Shown piece by piece: positions 32,628 through 40,868 of a stretch of DNA of 51,948 nucleotides. Positions within the stretch are counted from its first letter, which is position 1; every line of letters starts with the position of its first letter. Origin of the DNA: JBMOLL01 sp049325415. Lineage in GTDB: Bacteria > Bacteroidota > Bacteroidia > Bacteroidales > GCA-2748055. Location of the stretch: positions 1-51,948 of the forward strand of contig JBMOLL010000092.1 of assembly GCA_049325415.1 (NCBI GenBank), given 5' to 3'. The notes beneath the pieces were generated by a model. That model was not told the DNA's origin and did not search any database. It saw nothing but the letters and a program-made list of their open reading frames with translations. The position numbers and the translations under genes were made by a program.

Positions 32628-34385
32628 ATGAAATCTGCATTCAACAAAAGATACAGGCTCTTTTGGGCCATCGCCGGTTTGTTCCTGCTCACTGCATGTG
32701 CACCGGAGGAACTATCCGTTTTCCCGGGGGATTCGCCGGAATACCATAACCGCCTTTTTGGTCCCGGTGTCTTTATTTTTGAAGAGGGGATGGACAGCAG
32801 CCGGGTACAGGCACTCATCGACACCATCTATAACCGGCAATCGGGAAGGGGAAGTGAGTTTAATGAGAATCGCATCGCCTTCCTTTTTATGCCCGGAAAG
32901 TACCGGCTCGACGTGAAAACCGGCTACTACACGCAGGTAATCGGACTGGGCGACGATCCCTCTGCCGTCGAAATCACGGGTGCAGTAAGGTCAAAGGCGA
33001 GATCTGAGCGCGGGCATGTACTGACGAATTTCTGGCGAGCCGTTGAAAACCTGAGCATAGTTCCTGCGGTCGAGCCAGCCAATGTGTGGGGGGTGTCCCA
33101 GGCTGCGCCACTGCGCAGGGTGGTCATAAAGGGCGATCTTCAGCTGCATGATAATGGTTATGCGAGCGGCGGTTTCATGGCGGGTTGTAGTGTTGAGGGA
33201 ACCGTGTATGCCGGCCAGCAGCAGCAATGGTTTACCCGTAATTCGCGAATCGGAAAATGGGATGGTGGACAGTGGAACATCTTTTTCATGGGGGTGGATG
33301 GGGCTCCGGCTGAAAACTGGCCCGAGGGGCCGGTTACCGTGCTCGACAGCACCCCGGTGATCAGGGAGAAACCCTACCTGGTGTTCAGGAACGGAAGCTA
33401 TTATGTGAATGTACCCGACCGGCAGGAAAACCTTTCCGGAACCGGCCGGGAGGAGGGACGAGCCTGCGTCAGGTCGCTTCCTCTGAGCTCCTTTTTTATC
33501 GTCAGGCCGGAATGCACTGCCGAAGAATTAAACAGGGCGCTTGAAAAAGGCAGGAACGTTTTCTTCACGCCCGGCGTGTACCGTTTTGAGCAGACGATCA
33601 GGATTCTGAAGCCCGGAACCGTGGTGCTGGGGATCGGGATGCCATCGCTTTTTTCCACCCATGGTAACCCTGTTATGGAGCTCGCCGATGCCGACGGAAT
33701 GATGATTGCGGGGCTGCTGTTTGATGCCGGAGAGGAAAATGCGGAAACGCTGCTGAAGGTGGGAGAGACAAAAAACGAAGTGGATCATTCATCGGATCCC
33801 ATCTTCCTGTCCGATCTCTTTTTCAGGGTCGGGGGAGCCCTGGAAGGCAAAGCCGGCTGTTGCCTCACCATCAACAGCAATGATGTATATGTCGATCATA
33901 CCTGGCTCTGGCGGGCCGATCATGGCAAGGGCGTGGGCTGGGAACAGAACAGGGGGGCGAATGGCCTGATCGTGAATGGCGACAGGGTGACCATCTACGG
34001 ACTGTTCAATGAGCATTTCCAGGAATACCAGACGCTCTGGAACGGCGACTCGGGCCGTACCTTCTTTTATCAGAGCGAACTGCCGTATGATCCCCCGGTT
34101 CAGGACGACTGGAAACACGACACAGTTCTGGGCTATGCTTCGTATAAGGTCGCTGATCATGTTACCTCCCATGAGGCGGTGGGACTGGGGATTTACAGTT
34201 ATTTCAGGGATGCGGCAATTACCGAAGACAACGCCATGGTGGTTCCGCCGGTGGTGGAAGCAGGGGTCCGGCATATCATGACCTTCTGGCTTAACGGAAA
34301 CGAGCAGAGCCGGATCGGGAGTGTCATCAACGGGAAGGGTGAGGCGGTTGATGCAGGGCACCGCAAAACCGTATACGACAAGTGA
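32628..34385 (+). CDS. Beta-helix lipoprotein, GH55/GH87-like candidate (585 aa)
   Basis: Lipoprotein signal (LTAC, Cys24), then two related halves. The first runs NRLFGPGVFIFEEGMDSSRVQALIDTIY, FMPGKYRLDVKTGYYTQVIGLG and NFWRAVENLSI...WGVSQAAPLRRVVIKGDL. The second is introduced by ECTAEELNRALEKGRNVFFTPGVYRFEQTI. Such paired pectate-lyase-like helices occur in GH55- and GH87-type beta-glucan or alpha-1,3-glucan enzymes and in proteins misnamed adenylyl cyclase in actinomycetes. I cannot place it in one family or point to catalytic residues with confidence. It starts 58 bp after the GH3 stop, so it belongs to the same operon. Confidence 0.78.
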   Translation: MKSAFNKRYRLFWAIAGLFLLTACAPEELSVFPGDSPEYHNRLFGPGVFIFEEGMDSSRVQALIDTIYNRQSGRGSEFNENRIAFLFMPGKYRLDVKTGYYTQVIGLGDDPSAVEITGAVRSKARSERGHVLTNFWRAVENLSIVPAVEPANVWGVSQAAPLRRVVIKGDLQLHDNGYASGGFMAGCSVEGTVYAGQQQQWFTRNSRIGKWDGGQWNIFFMGVDGAPAENWPEGPVTVLDSTPVIREKPYLVFRNGSYYVNVPDRQENLSGTGREEGRACVRSLPLSSFFIVRPECTAEELNRALEKGRNVFFTPGVYRFEQTIRILKPGTVVLGIGMPSLFSTHGNPVMELADADGMMIAGLLFDAGEENAETLLKVGETKNEVDHSSDPIFLSDLFFRVGGALEGKAGCCLTINSNDVYVDHTWLWRADHGKGVGWEQNRGANGLIVNGDRVTIYGLFNEHFQEYQTLWNGDSGRTFFYQSELPYDPPVQDDWKHDTVLGYASYKVADHVTSHEAVGLGIYSYFRDAAITEDNAMVVPPVVEAGVRHIMTFWLNGNEQSRIGSVINGKGEAVDAGHRKTVYDK

Positions 34386-34572
34386 AGAAACGATAGGGGG
34401 CAGTTAATAGGAGGTGAATACGTTGTTTTTCGGATAATTCGACCAGATATTGCGGATGTTCAGGATTCTGCTTAACTTACCCCATAGTTGAACTTTGTTA
34501 TTCCGGTGTCTGCCTGACAGTACAGGACATTTCCGGTTAAAAGGGAAAATCAGTCGCTTTCTGCCGGTGATT

Positions 34573-34580
34573 TATCTTTA
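34573..34580 (+). promoter_or_regulatory. Putative -7 box of the histidine kinase operon
   Basis: TATCTTTA lies 63 bases before the ATG at 34644 and fits the TATCTT-type -7 boxes seen in this window. No clear -33 TTG is found at the expected distance. Confidence 0.35.
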
Positions 34581-34643
34581 CTTTGAAAGTACCGGAAAGG
34601 TAATGGCTGGTCATTCTTTCCTGAAACTAAATGGTTGTGGTGT

Positions 34644-36176
34644 ATGACTGTTGATGAGAAGAATCTGCCCCGGGCGCTGAAGTATTACAGCACACAGGAT
34701 TTTGCGCTGAGAAAACGTGCAAACTTTCTTTATAATTTTATTCTGGCCGCCATCATTGTCAGCACGGTCCTGTTTTTCACCACCTGTTACATTCAGACCA
34801 TTAATCCCCTGTATGGGAAACCTCAGCCAGGTACTGTCGGGCCGATCCTTCTGGCAATAGCAGCTTTTGGATCGTGTCTTATGTTATTGATCAGGGGAAG
34901 AATTGTTCTGGCATCAAACATGCTGATTACAGTTGCTCTGGCGGTTGTCTGGGTAGTCCTGTTCAGAGAGGGCGGTGACGGCTTAAGCAAGATCAATACC
35001 ATTGTATTTGTTTTTGCTGCCATAGCCATGCTTCCGCTTGTGGTCAACTCGAAAAGGCAAATTCTGTATTTTGGCCTTGTCAACCTCCTGCTTTTCCTTT
35101 TCCTGCTCGGAACAATGTACCTGAACAGGGATGCCTATGAATTCTCCGTTTACGGTTACCTCGATTCACTGGTTGATATTTCTGCTGCTCTAATCTTTTC
35201 CGTTGTCATTCATTACAACGTTTTTTCCATCAACCGGATCTCCCTCCAGAAAGCCAGGGAAGAAATTGAAGAGAGGGGGAGAATTGCAGAGGAACTGCAG
35301 TTTCATAAAGACAACCTGGAACGGCTCGTTAAGGAAAAAACAGAGAATCTGGAGGCCGTCAATGAAGAATTAAAAGCTGCCAATGAGGACCTGTTTGATA
35401 AGAATGACGTGATCTACAGAAAAAATGAGGAACTGGTGGCGGCCATGGAGAACCTCCGGGAAACCCAGGCGCAACTGATCCAGGCGGAAAAAATGGCTTC
35501 TCTGGGCACGCTGACTTCCGGTGTGGCCCACGAGATCAATAATCCGCTCAATTTCCTGATGGGGGCCTACTTCGGGCTGGATACCTATTTCAGGGAAAAC
35601 GGAGCCGACGATGAGCGGAAAACAGCGATCCTGCTGGAAAGTATCCGTACAGGTATTGAAAGGATCTCCAACATTGTAAAAGGTCTGGACCAGTTCAGCA
35701 GGGATGAAAGCAATCTGGATGAGGACTGTGAACTTCATCCCTTAATCGACAATTGCCTGGTCATGCTGAGTAATCAGCTGAGGTTCCGTGTGACTATTAA
35801 CAAGCAATACAGTGAAGAAACTCTGCAGGTGAAAGGCAACATCGGGAAACTGCATCATGTATTTTACAACGTACTGCATAATGCCAGTCAGGCTATTGGC
35901 GATGAAGGAGAAATCGGCATCCTGACGCGCACGGATAAAAAAAATGTCATCATTGAAATCAATGATAACGGTTGCGGCATCAGCAGGGAGAACCTGGGCC
36001 GCATTACCGAACCCTTTTTTACCACCAAACCGGCAGGAATGGGAACCGGACTCGGGCTTTCCATTGCCTACTCCATTATCCGGGAACACAAAGGCAGTAT
36101 TACCTTTGATTCGGAGCCGGGCAGGGGAACCAGGGTACAGATTAAACTCCCATCGAAAAAAGTAACGCATGAGTAA
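34644..36176 (+). CDS. Membrane sensor histidine kinase
   Basis: The ATG at 34644 (MTVDEKNLPR) is preferred over an upstream TTG at 34635. Six or so membrane helices (about residues 30-190) form an integral sensor with no large external domain. A coiled coil (about 200-285) leads to the phosphoacceptor block LGTLTSGVAHEINNPLNF (His about 296) and a complete ATPase domain (NVLHNASQAIG, INDNGCGISRENLGRITEPFFTTK, GTGLGLSIAYSIIREHKG, GRGTRVQIKLP). It should phosphorylate the receiver encoded next, which overlaps this gene by 8 bp. The signal it senses is unknown; it may respond to membrane or energy state. Confidence 0.95.
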   Translation: MTVDEKNLPRALKYYSTQDFALRKRANFLYNFILAAIIVSTVLFFTTCYIQTINPLYGKPQPGTVGPILLAIAAFGSCLMLLIRGRIVLASNMLITVALAVVWVVLFREGGDGLSKINTIVFVFAAIAMLPLVVNSKRQILYFGLVNLLLFLFLLGTMYLNRDAYEFSVYGYLDSLVDISAALIFSVVIHYNVFSINRISLQKAREEIEERGRIAEELQFHKDNLERLVKEKTENLEAVNEELKAANEDLFDKNDVIYRKNEELVAAMENLRETQAQLIQAEKMASLGTLTSGVAHEINNPLNFLMGAYFGLDTYFRENGADDERKTAILLESIRTGIERISNIVKGLDQFSRDESNLDEDCELHPLIDNCLVMLSNQLRFRVTINKQYSEETLQVKGNIGKLHHVFYNVLHNASQAIGDEGEIGILTRTDKKNVIIEINDNGCGISRENLGRITEPFFTTKPAGMGTGLGLSIAYSIIREHKGSITFDSEPGRGTRVQIKLPSKKVTHE

Positions 36177-36540
36177 GCCAAAAATCCTTTATGTCGACGA
36201 TGAAGAACTCAACCTGATGCTCTTCGGGATCAATTTTGAAAAAGCCTTTGAAGTTTATACGGCACAGAACGGTCAGGAAGGACTTCGGATTCTGAACTCT
36301 AATCCTGATATATCACTGGTAATCAGCGATATGAAGATGCCGGGCATGGACGGGCTGGAGTTTATCCGGAATGCCAGGGAAAACAATCCGGGAAAGACTT
36401 ATTTCATACTCACAGGATTCGAGATTACGGCAGCTTTAAGGGACGCACTGGATACCGGGCTGATCAGTAACTGTTTCCGTAAACCCTTTAACCTCGTTGA
36501 GCTTAAAGAAGCTTTTCAGCTGGCATTGAGCAAAAGCTGA
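36169..36540 (+). CDS. Stand-alone response-regulator receiver domain
   Basis: A 123-aa CheY-like protein. It has the acidic pair in YVDDEELNLMLF, the phospho-acceptor Asp in LVISDMKMPGMDGLEF, the Thr block (FILTGFE) and the Lys in CFRKPFNLVEL. There is no output domain, so it must act through a partner protein encoded elsewhere or serve as a phosphate relay. Its start overlaps the kinase gene by 8 bp (ATGAGTAAG inside the kinase C-terminus), implying coupled translation and a dedicated pair. Confidence 0.94.
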   Translation: MSKPKILYVDDEELNLMLFGINFEKAFEVYTAQNGQEGLRILNSNPDISLVISDMKMPGMDGLEFIRNARENNPGKTYFILTGFEITAALRDALDTGLISNCFRKPFNLVELKEAFQLALSKS

Positions 36541-36673
36541 ACCATCTCGCTTTTTGCATGCAGTAGTTTCAGGGATCACCGAAAAATAAATAATCCCTGT
36601 TTTTCTGCCAAAACAACTTTTCGCACTTTCCTCTGTTTTGCTGCCGCATTTCCGGTTCGTCCAGGTTTTTTCT

Positions 36674-36681
36674 AACTTTAC
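36674..36681 (+). promoter_or_regulatory. Putative -7 box of the MBL-fold lipoprotein gene
   Basis: TAACTTTA ends 23 bases before the ATG at 36705 and matches the local -7 pattern. The -33 region is T-rich without a clear TTG at 19-21 bp. Confidence 0.4.
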
Positions 36682-36704
36682 CTGAACCCTCTAAAAATCC
36701 GCAT

Positions 36705-37541
36705 ATGAAACCTGTTGTATTTTTTTGTTCCCTTATTCTGCTGGTCATGCTTGCCGGTTGCAAATCACGCACCGTTTATCAGGCCTATGCCATACGCTAT
36801 GCCGACGGCTATGTGATCCCCGCTGCAGGATCCGTCACCGGCGCCGATTCCACCGACAGCGTGGATGTTTGCGATATGTTCTGGTTGCTGCAGGACAATA
36901 AGGGCAGGAATATTCTTGTGGATGCCGGGTTTATCGACAGTTCGGGCCGGATTCCCAACTTTATCCGCCCCGATCTCGCCCTTGCACCGCTGGGTCTTGA
37001 AGCTGGAGATATTACGGACATAATTATTACCCATCCTCATATCGACCATGTGGGAGGGCTTTCCCTCTTCCCGCAGGCCAGGCTCTGGATGAACGATGAG
37101 GATTACCAGTATTTCACGGTTACCGCCTGGGAAGAAGGGGGAAATTCATTCGGGCTTGCAGAGCAGGATGCGGAATACCTGCGCAGGGCATATGACGAGG
37201 GCCGGGTTACCCTGATTTCCGGCGACAGCGTGGAGTTTATGCCCGGGATAACGGCCTTCACCGGTTCAAAGCATACCTGGGAGAATATCTGGCTCCTGGT
37301 GTCGTCGGATACGAAAGAAGGAAAGATCCTGCTGGCCTCCGATGCGGTCTGGTTTTACCTGAACCTCGATAAAGAACTGCCCGCTTCCGTCGTCTTTGAT
37401 CCCGAAGCCTATGTTTCGGCTATGAAACGTATGAAGACCATGGTCGATGATCAAGCCCTGATCATCCCCGGCCATGACGATTCGCTCTTTGTCCGCTTCC
37501 CGGCAGTGGCCGAAGGGATCGTACGGTTGAGCGGGGAGTGA
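36705..37541 (+). CDS. Metallo-beta-lactamase-fold lipoprotein, AHL-lactonase-like
   Basis: Lipobox LAGC (Cys19), so extracytoplasmic. The metal-binding motif HxHxDH is complete as H110-P-H112-I-D114-H115 in IITHPHIDHVGG. Further ligands are likely the His in GSKHTWEN, the Asp in LLASDAVW and the last His in IPGHDDSLF. The order and spacing match the N-acyl-homoserine-lactonase branch of the superfamily. Substrate assignment is only by fold; lactones or other esters are possible. It is a single gene after the kinase/receiver operon, with its own -7 box. Confidence 0.85.
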   Translation: MKPVVFFCSLILLVMLAGCKSRTVYQAYAIRYADGYVIPAAGSVTGADSTDSVDVCDMFWLLQDNKGRNILVDAGFIDSSGRIPNFIRPDLALAPLGLEAGDITDIIITHPHIDHVGGLSLFPQARLWMNDEDYQYFTVTAWEEGGNSFGLAEQDAEYLRRAYDEGRVTLISGDSVEFMPGITAFTGSKHTWENIWLLVSSDTKEGKILLASDAVWFYLNLDKELPASVVFDPEAYVSAMKRMKTMVDDQALIIPGHDDSLFVRFPAVAEGIVRLSGE

Positions 37542-37733
37542 GGATACCGGCAAACATGTTCCATTATTATCAGCATGAAAGGAAGTATTCCAAACTTAGG
37601 CCAAACCTGGGGGTAAGTTCATCTATCCGGCTGTGATTTGTACCGGCGATGGCCTGGTACATATTACCCATACATGGAAGAGGGATGGCATTCGTCATGT
37701 GGTATTGAAAATATCAGGAATTCAGGGAGTAAT

Positions 37734-38942
37734 ATGATAAGCATCAGAGGAAAACGGATCCGGAAATTGCTTCATGCAGGAAGACAAATACCTCCTGTAC
37801 ACTTCTTCCTGTCTCTCCTGTTGATCCTATCCGGGCCTGTATTTGCTCAGGAGGGAGCGGACGCGGCAGAAATCCCGGTTCCCTTTGACTTCCTTTGCCC
37901 TGCAAGACCGGAACGTCTTCCCGGTTTGGAAACAATCACGATCTTTTCACCGGGAGAGGATGATCCGCACTATAACCACGGAGCTGTGCTATACCCCTTC
38001 CAAGGGATACTGTATGCCATGTGGCAGTGCTCGGCAAGCGACGAGGATGCACCCGATACCCACGTTCTGTACAGCAGGAGCACCGACGGATTGGTCTGGG
38101 AGAAAGCACACGAACTTACGGCCTGTGTAAAAGGGGAAATTTCGACTTCGGGCGGGTGGTGGTCCGACAGTTCTGGCCTGATCGCTTTTATCAATGTCTG
38201 GCCTGATAATCATTACGGGATAAGGGAAGGATATACGGCATTCATCCGGTCCTGCGACGGACTGAGCTGGTCGCCCCGCAATGTGGTAAGGGATATAAAG
38301 GGGGATACGGTGCCCGGGATCATCGAACAGGACCTTCATGCACTGCCCGGGGGACGGATCCTGACGGCTTTTCATCTGCAGCCCGGTCTTACTGTGACAC
38401 CCTGCTATACCGATGATCCTTACGGTCTCTCAGGATGGGTCCGTGGTAACATGGAACACCTGCCTTATGAAGGGAAGGGCACCAGCCGTGAGCTCGAGCC
38501 TTCATGGTTCCTCCGCAGCGATGGTGCCCCTGTGATGCTCTTCCGCGACCAGGCCGGCACCTGTAAAAAACTGGCCTCGCTTAGTGTTGACAGCGGTGCC
38601 ACATGGACGCGTCCGGTGCTGACCATGGTACCCGATTCGCGTTCCAAGCAGTGTGCCGGCAACCTGCCCGACGGATCGGCATATATGGTTTACTATCCCT
38701 CGGGCACCACCGATCGTTTTCCCATGGCTCTCGCGCTCAGTCGCGACGGTTTCCTCTTCGACCGGTGTTTCCTGCTCCGCAGCAGCGAAGAACTGGAGCC
38801 GATGAGCTATCCCGGTAAATACAAGCGTCCCGGTTACAGCTACCCCAAGAGCGTGGTGTGGGGATCATGGCTTTACATCGTCTATGCTACCAACAAGGAA
38901 GAGATCCAGCTTACCCGTATCCCGCTGAAAAGTCTGGAATGA
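37734..38942 (+). CDS. Secreted sialidase-like beta-propeller protein (402 aa)
   Basis: The ATG at 37734 places a basic N-region (RGKRIRKLLHAGR) before the hydrophobic core FFLSLLLILSGPVFAQ; the frame is open further upstream but without signal-peptide character. The body contains Asp-box-type turns (LYSRSTDGLVWE, SCDGLSWSPR, SVDSGATWTRPV), as in BNR/sialidase propellers. Nearby features include a W-rich strand (GEISTSGGWWSDSSGLIAF) and an EQDLHALPGGRILTAF segment. It may bind or cleave a terminal sugar. The classical FRIP arginine motif is not obvious, so enzymatic sialidase function is unproven. Confidence 0.7.
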   Translation: MISIRGKRIRKLLHAGRQIPPVHFFLSLLLILSGPVFAQEGADAAEIPVPFDFLCPARPERLPGLETITIFSPGEDDPHYNHGAVLYPFQGILYAMWQCSASDEDAPDTHVLYSRSTDGLVWEKAHELTACVKGEISTSGGWWSDSSGLIAFINVWPDNHYGIREGYTAFIRSCDGLSWSPRNVVRDIKGDTVPGIIEQDLHALPGGRILTAFHLQPGLTVTPCYTDDPYGLSGWVRGNMEHLPYEGKGTSRELEPSWFLRSDGAPVMLFRDQAGTCKKLASLSVDSGATWTRPVLTMVPDSRSKQCAGNLPDGSAYMVYYPSGTTDRFPMALALSRDGFLFDRCFLLRSSEELEPMSYPGKYKRPGYSYPKSVVWGSWLYIVYATNKEEIQLTRIPLKSLE

Positions 38943-39089
38943 AAGCCGGATGGCTGACTTCTTTTCGGATATTTGCTTTTCCCCTTTAAGCTTTTTATAT
39001 TTCACCGGCTTATTGGCGGCTGATCAGCCAATGATTTTATTACCTGACCGCACAACAAAAGCTAACTATCACCAGATCAATCAAAAGAA

Positions 39090-39632
39090 ATGAAAACTCT
39101 TTTAACAATTTTTTCGCTCCTGGTTTTCCTCTCAGGCTGTACCTTGTCGGGCACAAAAAATAGCGGTATGACAAAGAATGAGGAAAATGCAGGCCCTCAG
39201 GGCCAGCCTGCAGATACAACCCCGAAGGTCACCGGGATAGGGGGGATATTCTTTTTCTCCGACGATCCCGAAGAAACCCGCAGGTGGTATGCCGATAACC
39301 TCGGACTGGAGGTCAATGAATGGGGTGCCACCTTTGAGGTCAGGAATGCGAACAGGCCGGAGGAGATAAATTACCTGCAGTGGAGTCCCTTCAAAAAAGG
39401 CAGCGAGTATTTTGTCCCGTCGAAAAGGGAATTTATGATCAACTACCGGGTGCAGAACCTGGAAGGACTCCTGAGGAAATTCCGTAAAAACGGGGTGACA
39501 GTACTCGACAGTGTGGCGACATACGATTACGGGAAGTTCGTACATATCATGGATGCGGAAGGGAACAAGATCGAGCTCTGGGAACCGGCCGACACCGCAT
39601 TGACAGCTCTGGGGGGTGAAACAAACAAATAG
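39090..39632 (+). CDS. VOC (glyoxalase-like) domain lipoprotein
   Basis: Lipobox LSGC (Cys17) and a linker to about residue 45, then one VOC module (GIGGIFFFSDDPEETRRWYADNLGLEVNEWG ... VHIMDAEGNKIELWEP). VOC proteins use a beta-alpha-beta-beta-beta repeat to bind a metal and act on small molecules. The terminal Glu in KIELWEP is the usual ligand. Most bacterial members are cytoplasmic; a lipid-anchored one is unusual but recurs in Bacteroidota. The substrate is unknown. Confidence 0.85.
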   Translation: MKTLLTIFSLLVFLSGCTLSGTKNSGMTKNEENAGPQGQPADTTPKVTGIGGIFFFSDDPEETRRWYADNLGLEVNEWGATFEVRNANRPEEINYLQWSPFKKGSEYFVPSKREFMINYRVQNLEGLLRKFRKNGVTVLDSVATYDYGKFVHIMDAEGNKIELWEPADTALTALGGETNK

Positions 39633-39677
39633 CTGTGCACAAGACCAGTACAGAAGAATTTTATCAGAAAAAAACAT

Positions 39678-40265
39678 ATGATGCCTATGGATCCACGCGT
39701 TGATCTTTTTCTTGAGAAGGCCGGAAAATGGCAAAAGGAAATGGAGGCTTTGAGAAATGTTGTGCTTTCCTGTGAACTGGAAGAGGAGTTGAAATGGGGC
39801 AAGCCCTGTTATTCGGTGAATAAGGGCAATGTGGTCATTATCCAGGGATTTAAGGAATACTGCGCACTCATGTTCTTTAAAGGGGCCCTGTTGCAGGACC
39901 CTGCCGGCATCCTTTTGAAAACCGGGGAGAACACTCAGTCGGGACGCCAGGTCAGGTTTACCGGGATCCAAAAGATCCGCGAGCAGGAAGAACTGCTGCG
40001 GGAGTATATTTTCAGGGCAGCGGAAGTGGAAAAATCGGGAGCAAAAGTGGAACTGAAAAAGACTGCGGATTATGAGGTCCCGGATGAATTTCAGTCGAGA
40101 CTAGACAGCATTCCCCAGCTTAAAAAGGCCTTTTATGCCCTTACCCCGGGCCGGCAAAGGGCCTACCTCCTGCATTTCTCCGGAGCCAGACAATCCGCTA
40201 CGCGATCAGCCAGGGTGGAGAAATGCATCCCCCTTATTCTCAGCGGAAAAGGACTTAATGATTGA
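39678..40265 (+). CDS. DUF1801/YdeI-like protein (195 aa)
   Basis: The N-terminal half has the DUF1801 pattern (LRNVVLSCELEEELKWGKPCYSVNKGNVVIIQGFKEYCALMFFKGALLQDP). The C-terminus has the OmdA/YdeI-type pattern (VPDEFQSRLDSIPQLKKAFYALTPGRQRAYLLHFSGARQSATRSARVEKCIPLILSGKG). The fold is cytoplasmic and related to iron-chaperone-like proteins; the function is not established. It starts 45 bp after the VOC gene. Three in-frame ATGs (39678, 39681, 39687) leave the start open by a few codons. Confidence 0.85.
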   Translation: MMPMDPRVDLFLEKAGKWQKEMEALRNVVLSCELEEELKWGKPCYSVNKGNVVIIQGFKEYCALMFFKGALLQDPAGILLKTGENTQSGRQVRFTGIQKIREQEELLREYIFRAAEVEKSGAKVELKKTADYEVPDEFQSRLDSIPQLKKAFYALTPGRQRAYLLHFSGARQSATRSARVEKCIPLILSGKGLND

Positions 40266-40354
40266 AAGGGACTCCAGTGTTCCTGATACAGGTGGTTGAA
40301 TGATGTATTCCTGAAGGACGTCCTGTATTTTTGAAAGTGATCTGAGGATTTTTG

Positions 40355-40362
40355 TATCTTGT
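40355..40362 (+). promoter_or_regulatory. Putative -7 box of the small membrane protein gene
   Basis: TATCTTGT ends 15 bases before the ATG at 40378 and fits the TATCTT boxes seen elsewhere. The preceding 25 bp have no clear TTG. Confidence 0.3.
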
Positions 40363-40377
40363 TAAAAAATTCCCGGA

Positions 40378-40839
40378 ATGATCACAGAACTCAAACCCAG
40401 ACCCGAACTGCATGCCAATGCAAAACTCCAGGCCCTGTATCTCCAGCTGGACAGTATCGTGCGGGAACTTAATAAAAGAGATTTGCCGGAGGAGATGCAA
40501 GGCTATATCAGCAGCGAGCTTGAGGAGATTAATAGCATTATTGACAACGAGCAGGTTTTGAAGAAACTTATCCGGAAAAAGCAGGGAGAGATCCTTGCAC
40601 GCCTGGAGAAAGATCTTAAGCTGGTAACGAAAAATCATTACAGGAACACCTGGCTGGCCCTGGGTATTGCCGTATTCGGTGTTCCCCTGGGTGTGGTATT
40701 TGGCACAGCAATGGGGAATATGGCTTTTCTGGGTATCGGTCTGCCCATCGGTTTACCCATCGGTCTGGCCATTGGCACCGGTATGGATAAGAAGGCAGCC
40801 GATGAGGGCCGGCAACTGGATGTGGAGATCAGGTTTTGA
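40378..40839 (+). CDS. Hypothetical protein with coiled coil and glycine-rich membrane hairpin (153 aa)
   Basis: I do not recognise the family. Residues 1-90 are charged and helical (LQLDSIVRELNKRDLPEEMQGYISSELEEINSI, KKLIRKKQGEILARLEKDLKLV), likely a coiled coil. Residues about 95-135 form two membrane segments rich in small residues (LALGIAVFGVPLGVVFGTAMG and LPIGLPIGLAIGTGM). This resembles glycine-zipper membrane hairpins. The C-terminus is short and polar. The gene overlaps the long open frame of the next gene but not its likely start at 40869. Confidence 0.7.
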   Translation: MITELKPRPELHANAKLQALYLQLDSIVRELNKRDLPEEMQGYISSELEEINSIIDNEQVLKKLIRKKQGEILARLEKDLKLVTKNHYRNTWLALGIAVFGVPLGVVFGTAMGNMAFLGIGLPIGLPIGLAIGTGMDKKAADEGRQLDVEIRF

Positions 40840-40868
40840 TTTCTCATTTTTCTCAGATTTCACATTAC

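Noticed and set aside
34635..34643. TTG start for the histidine kinase
   Set aside because: An ATG three codons later gives a normal N-terminus, and the added residues carry no conserved feature.
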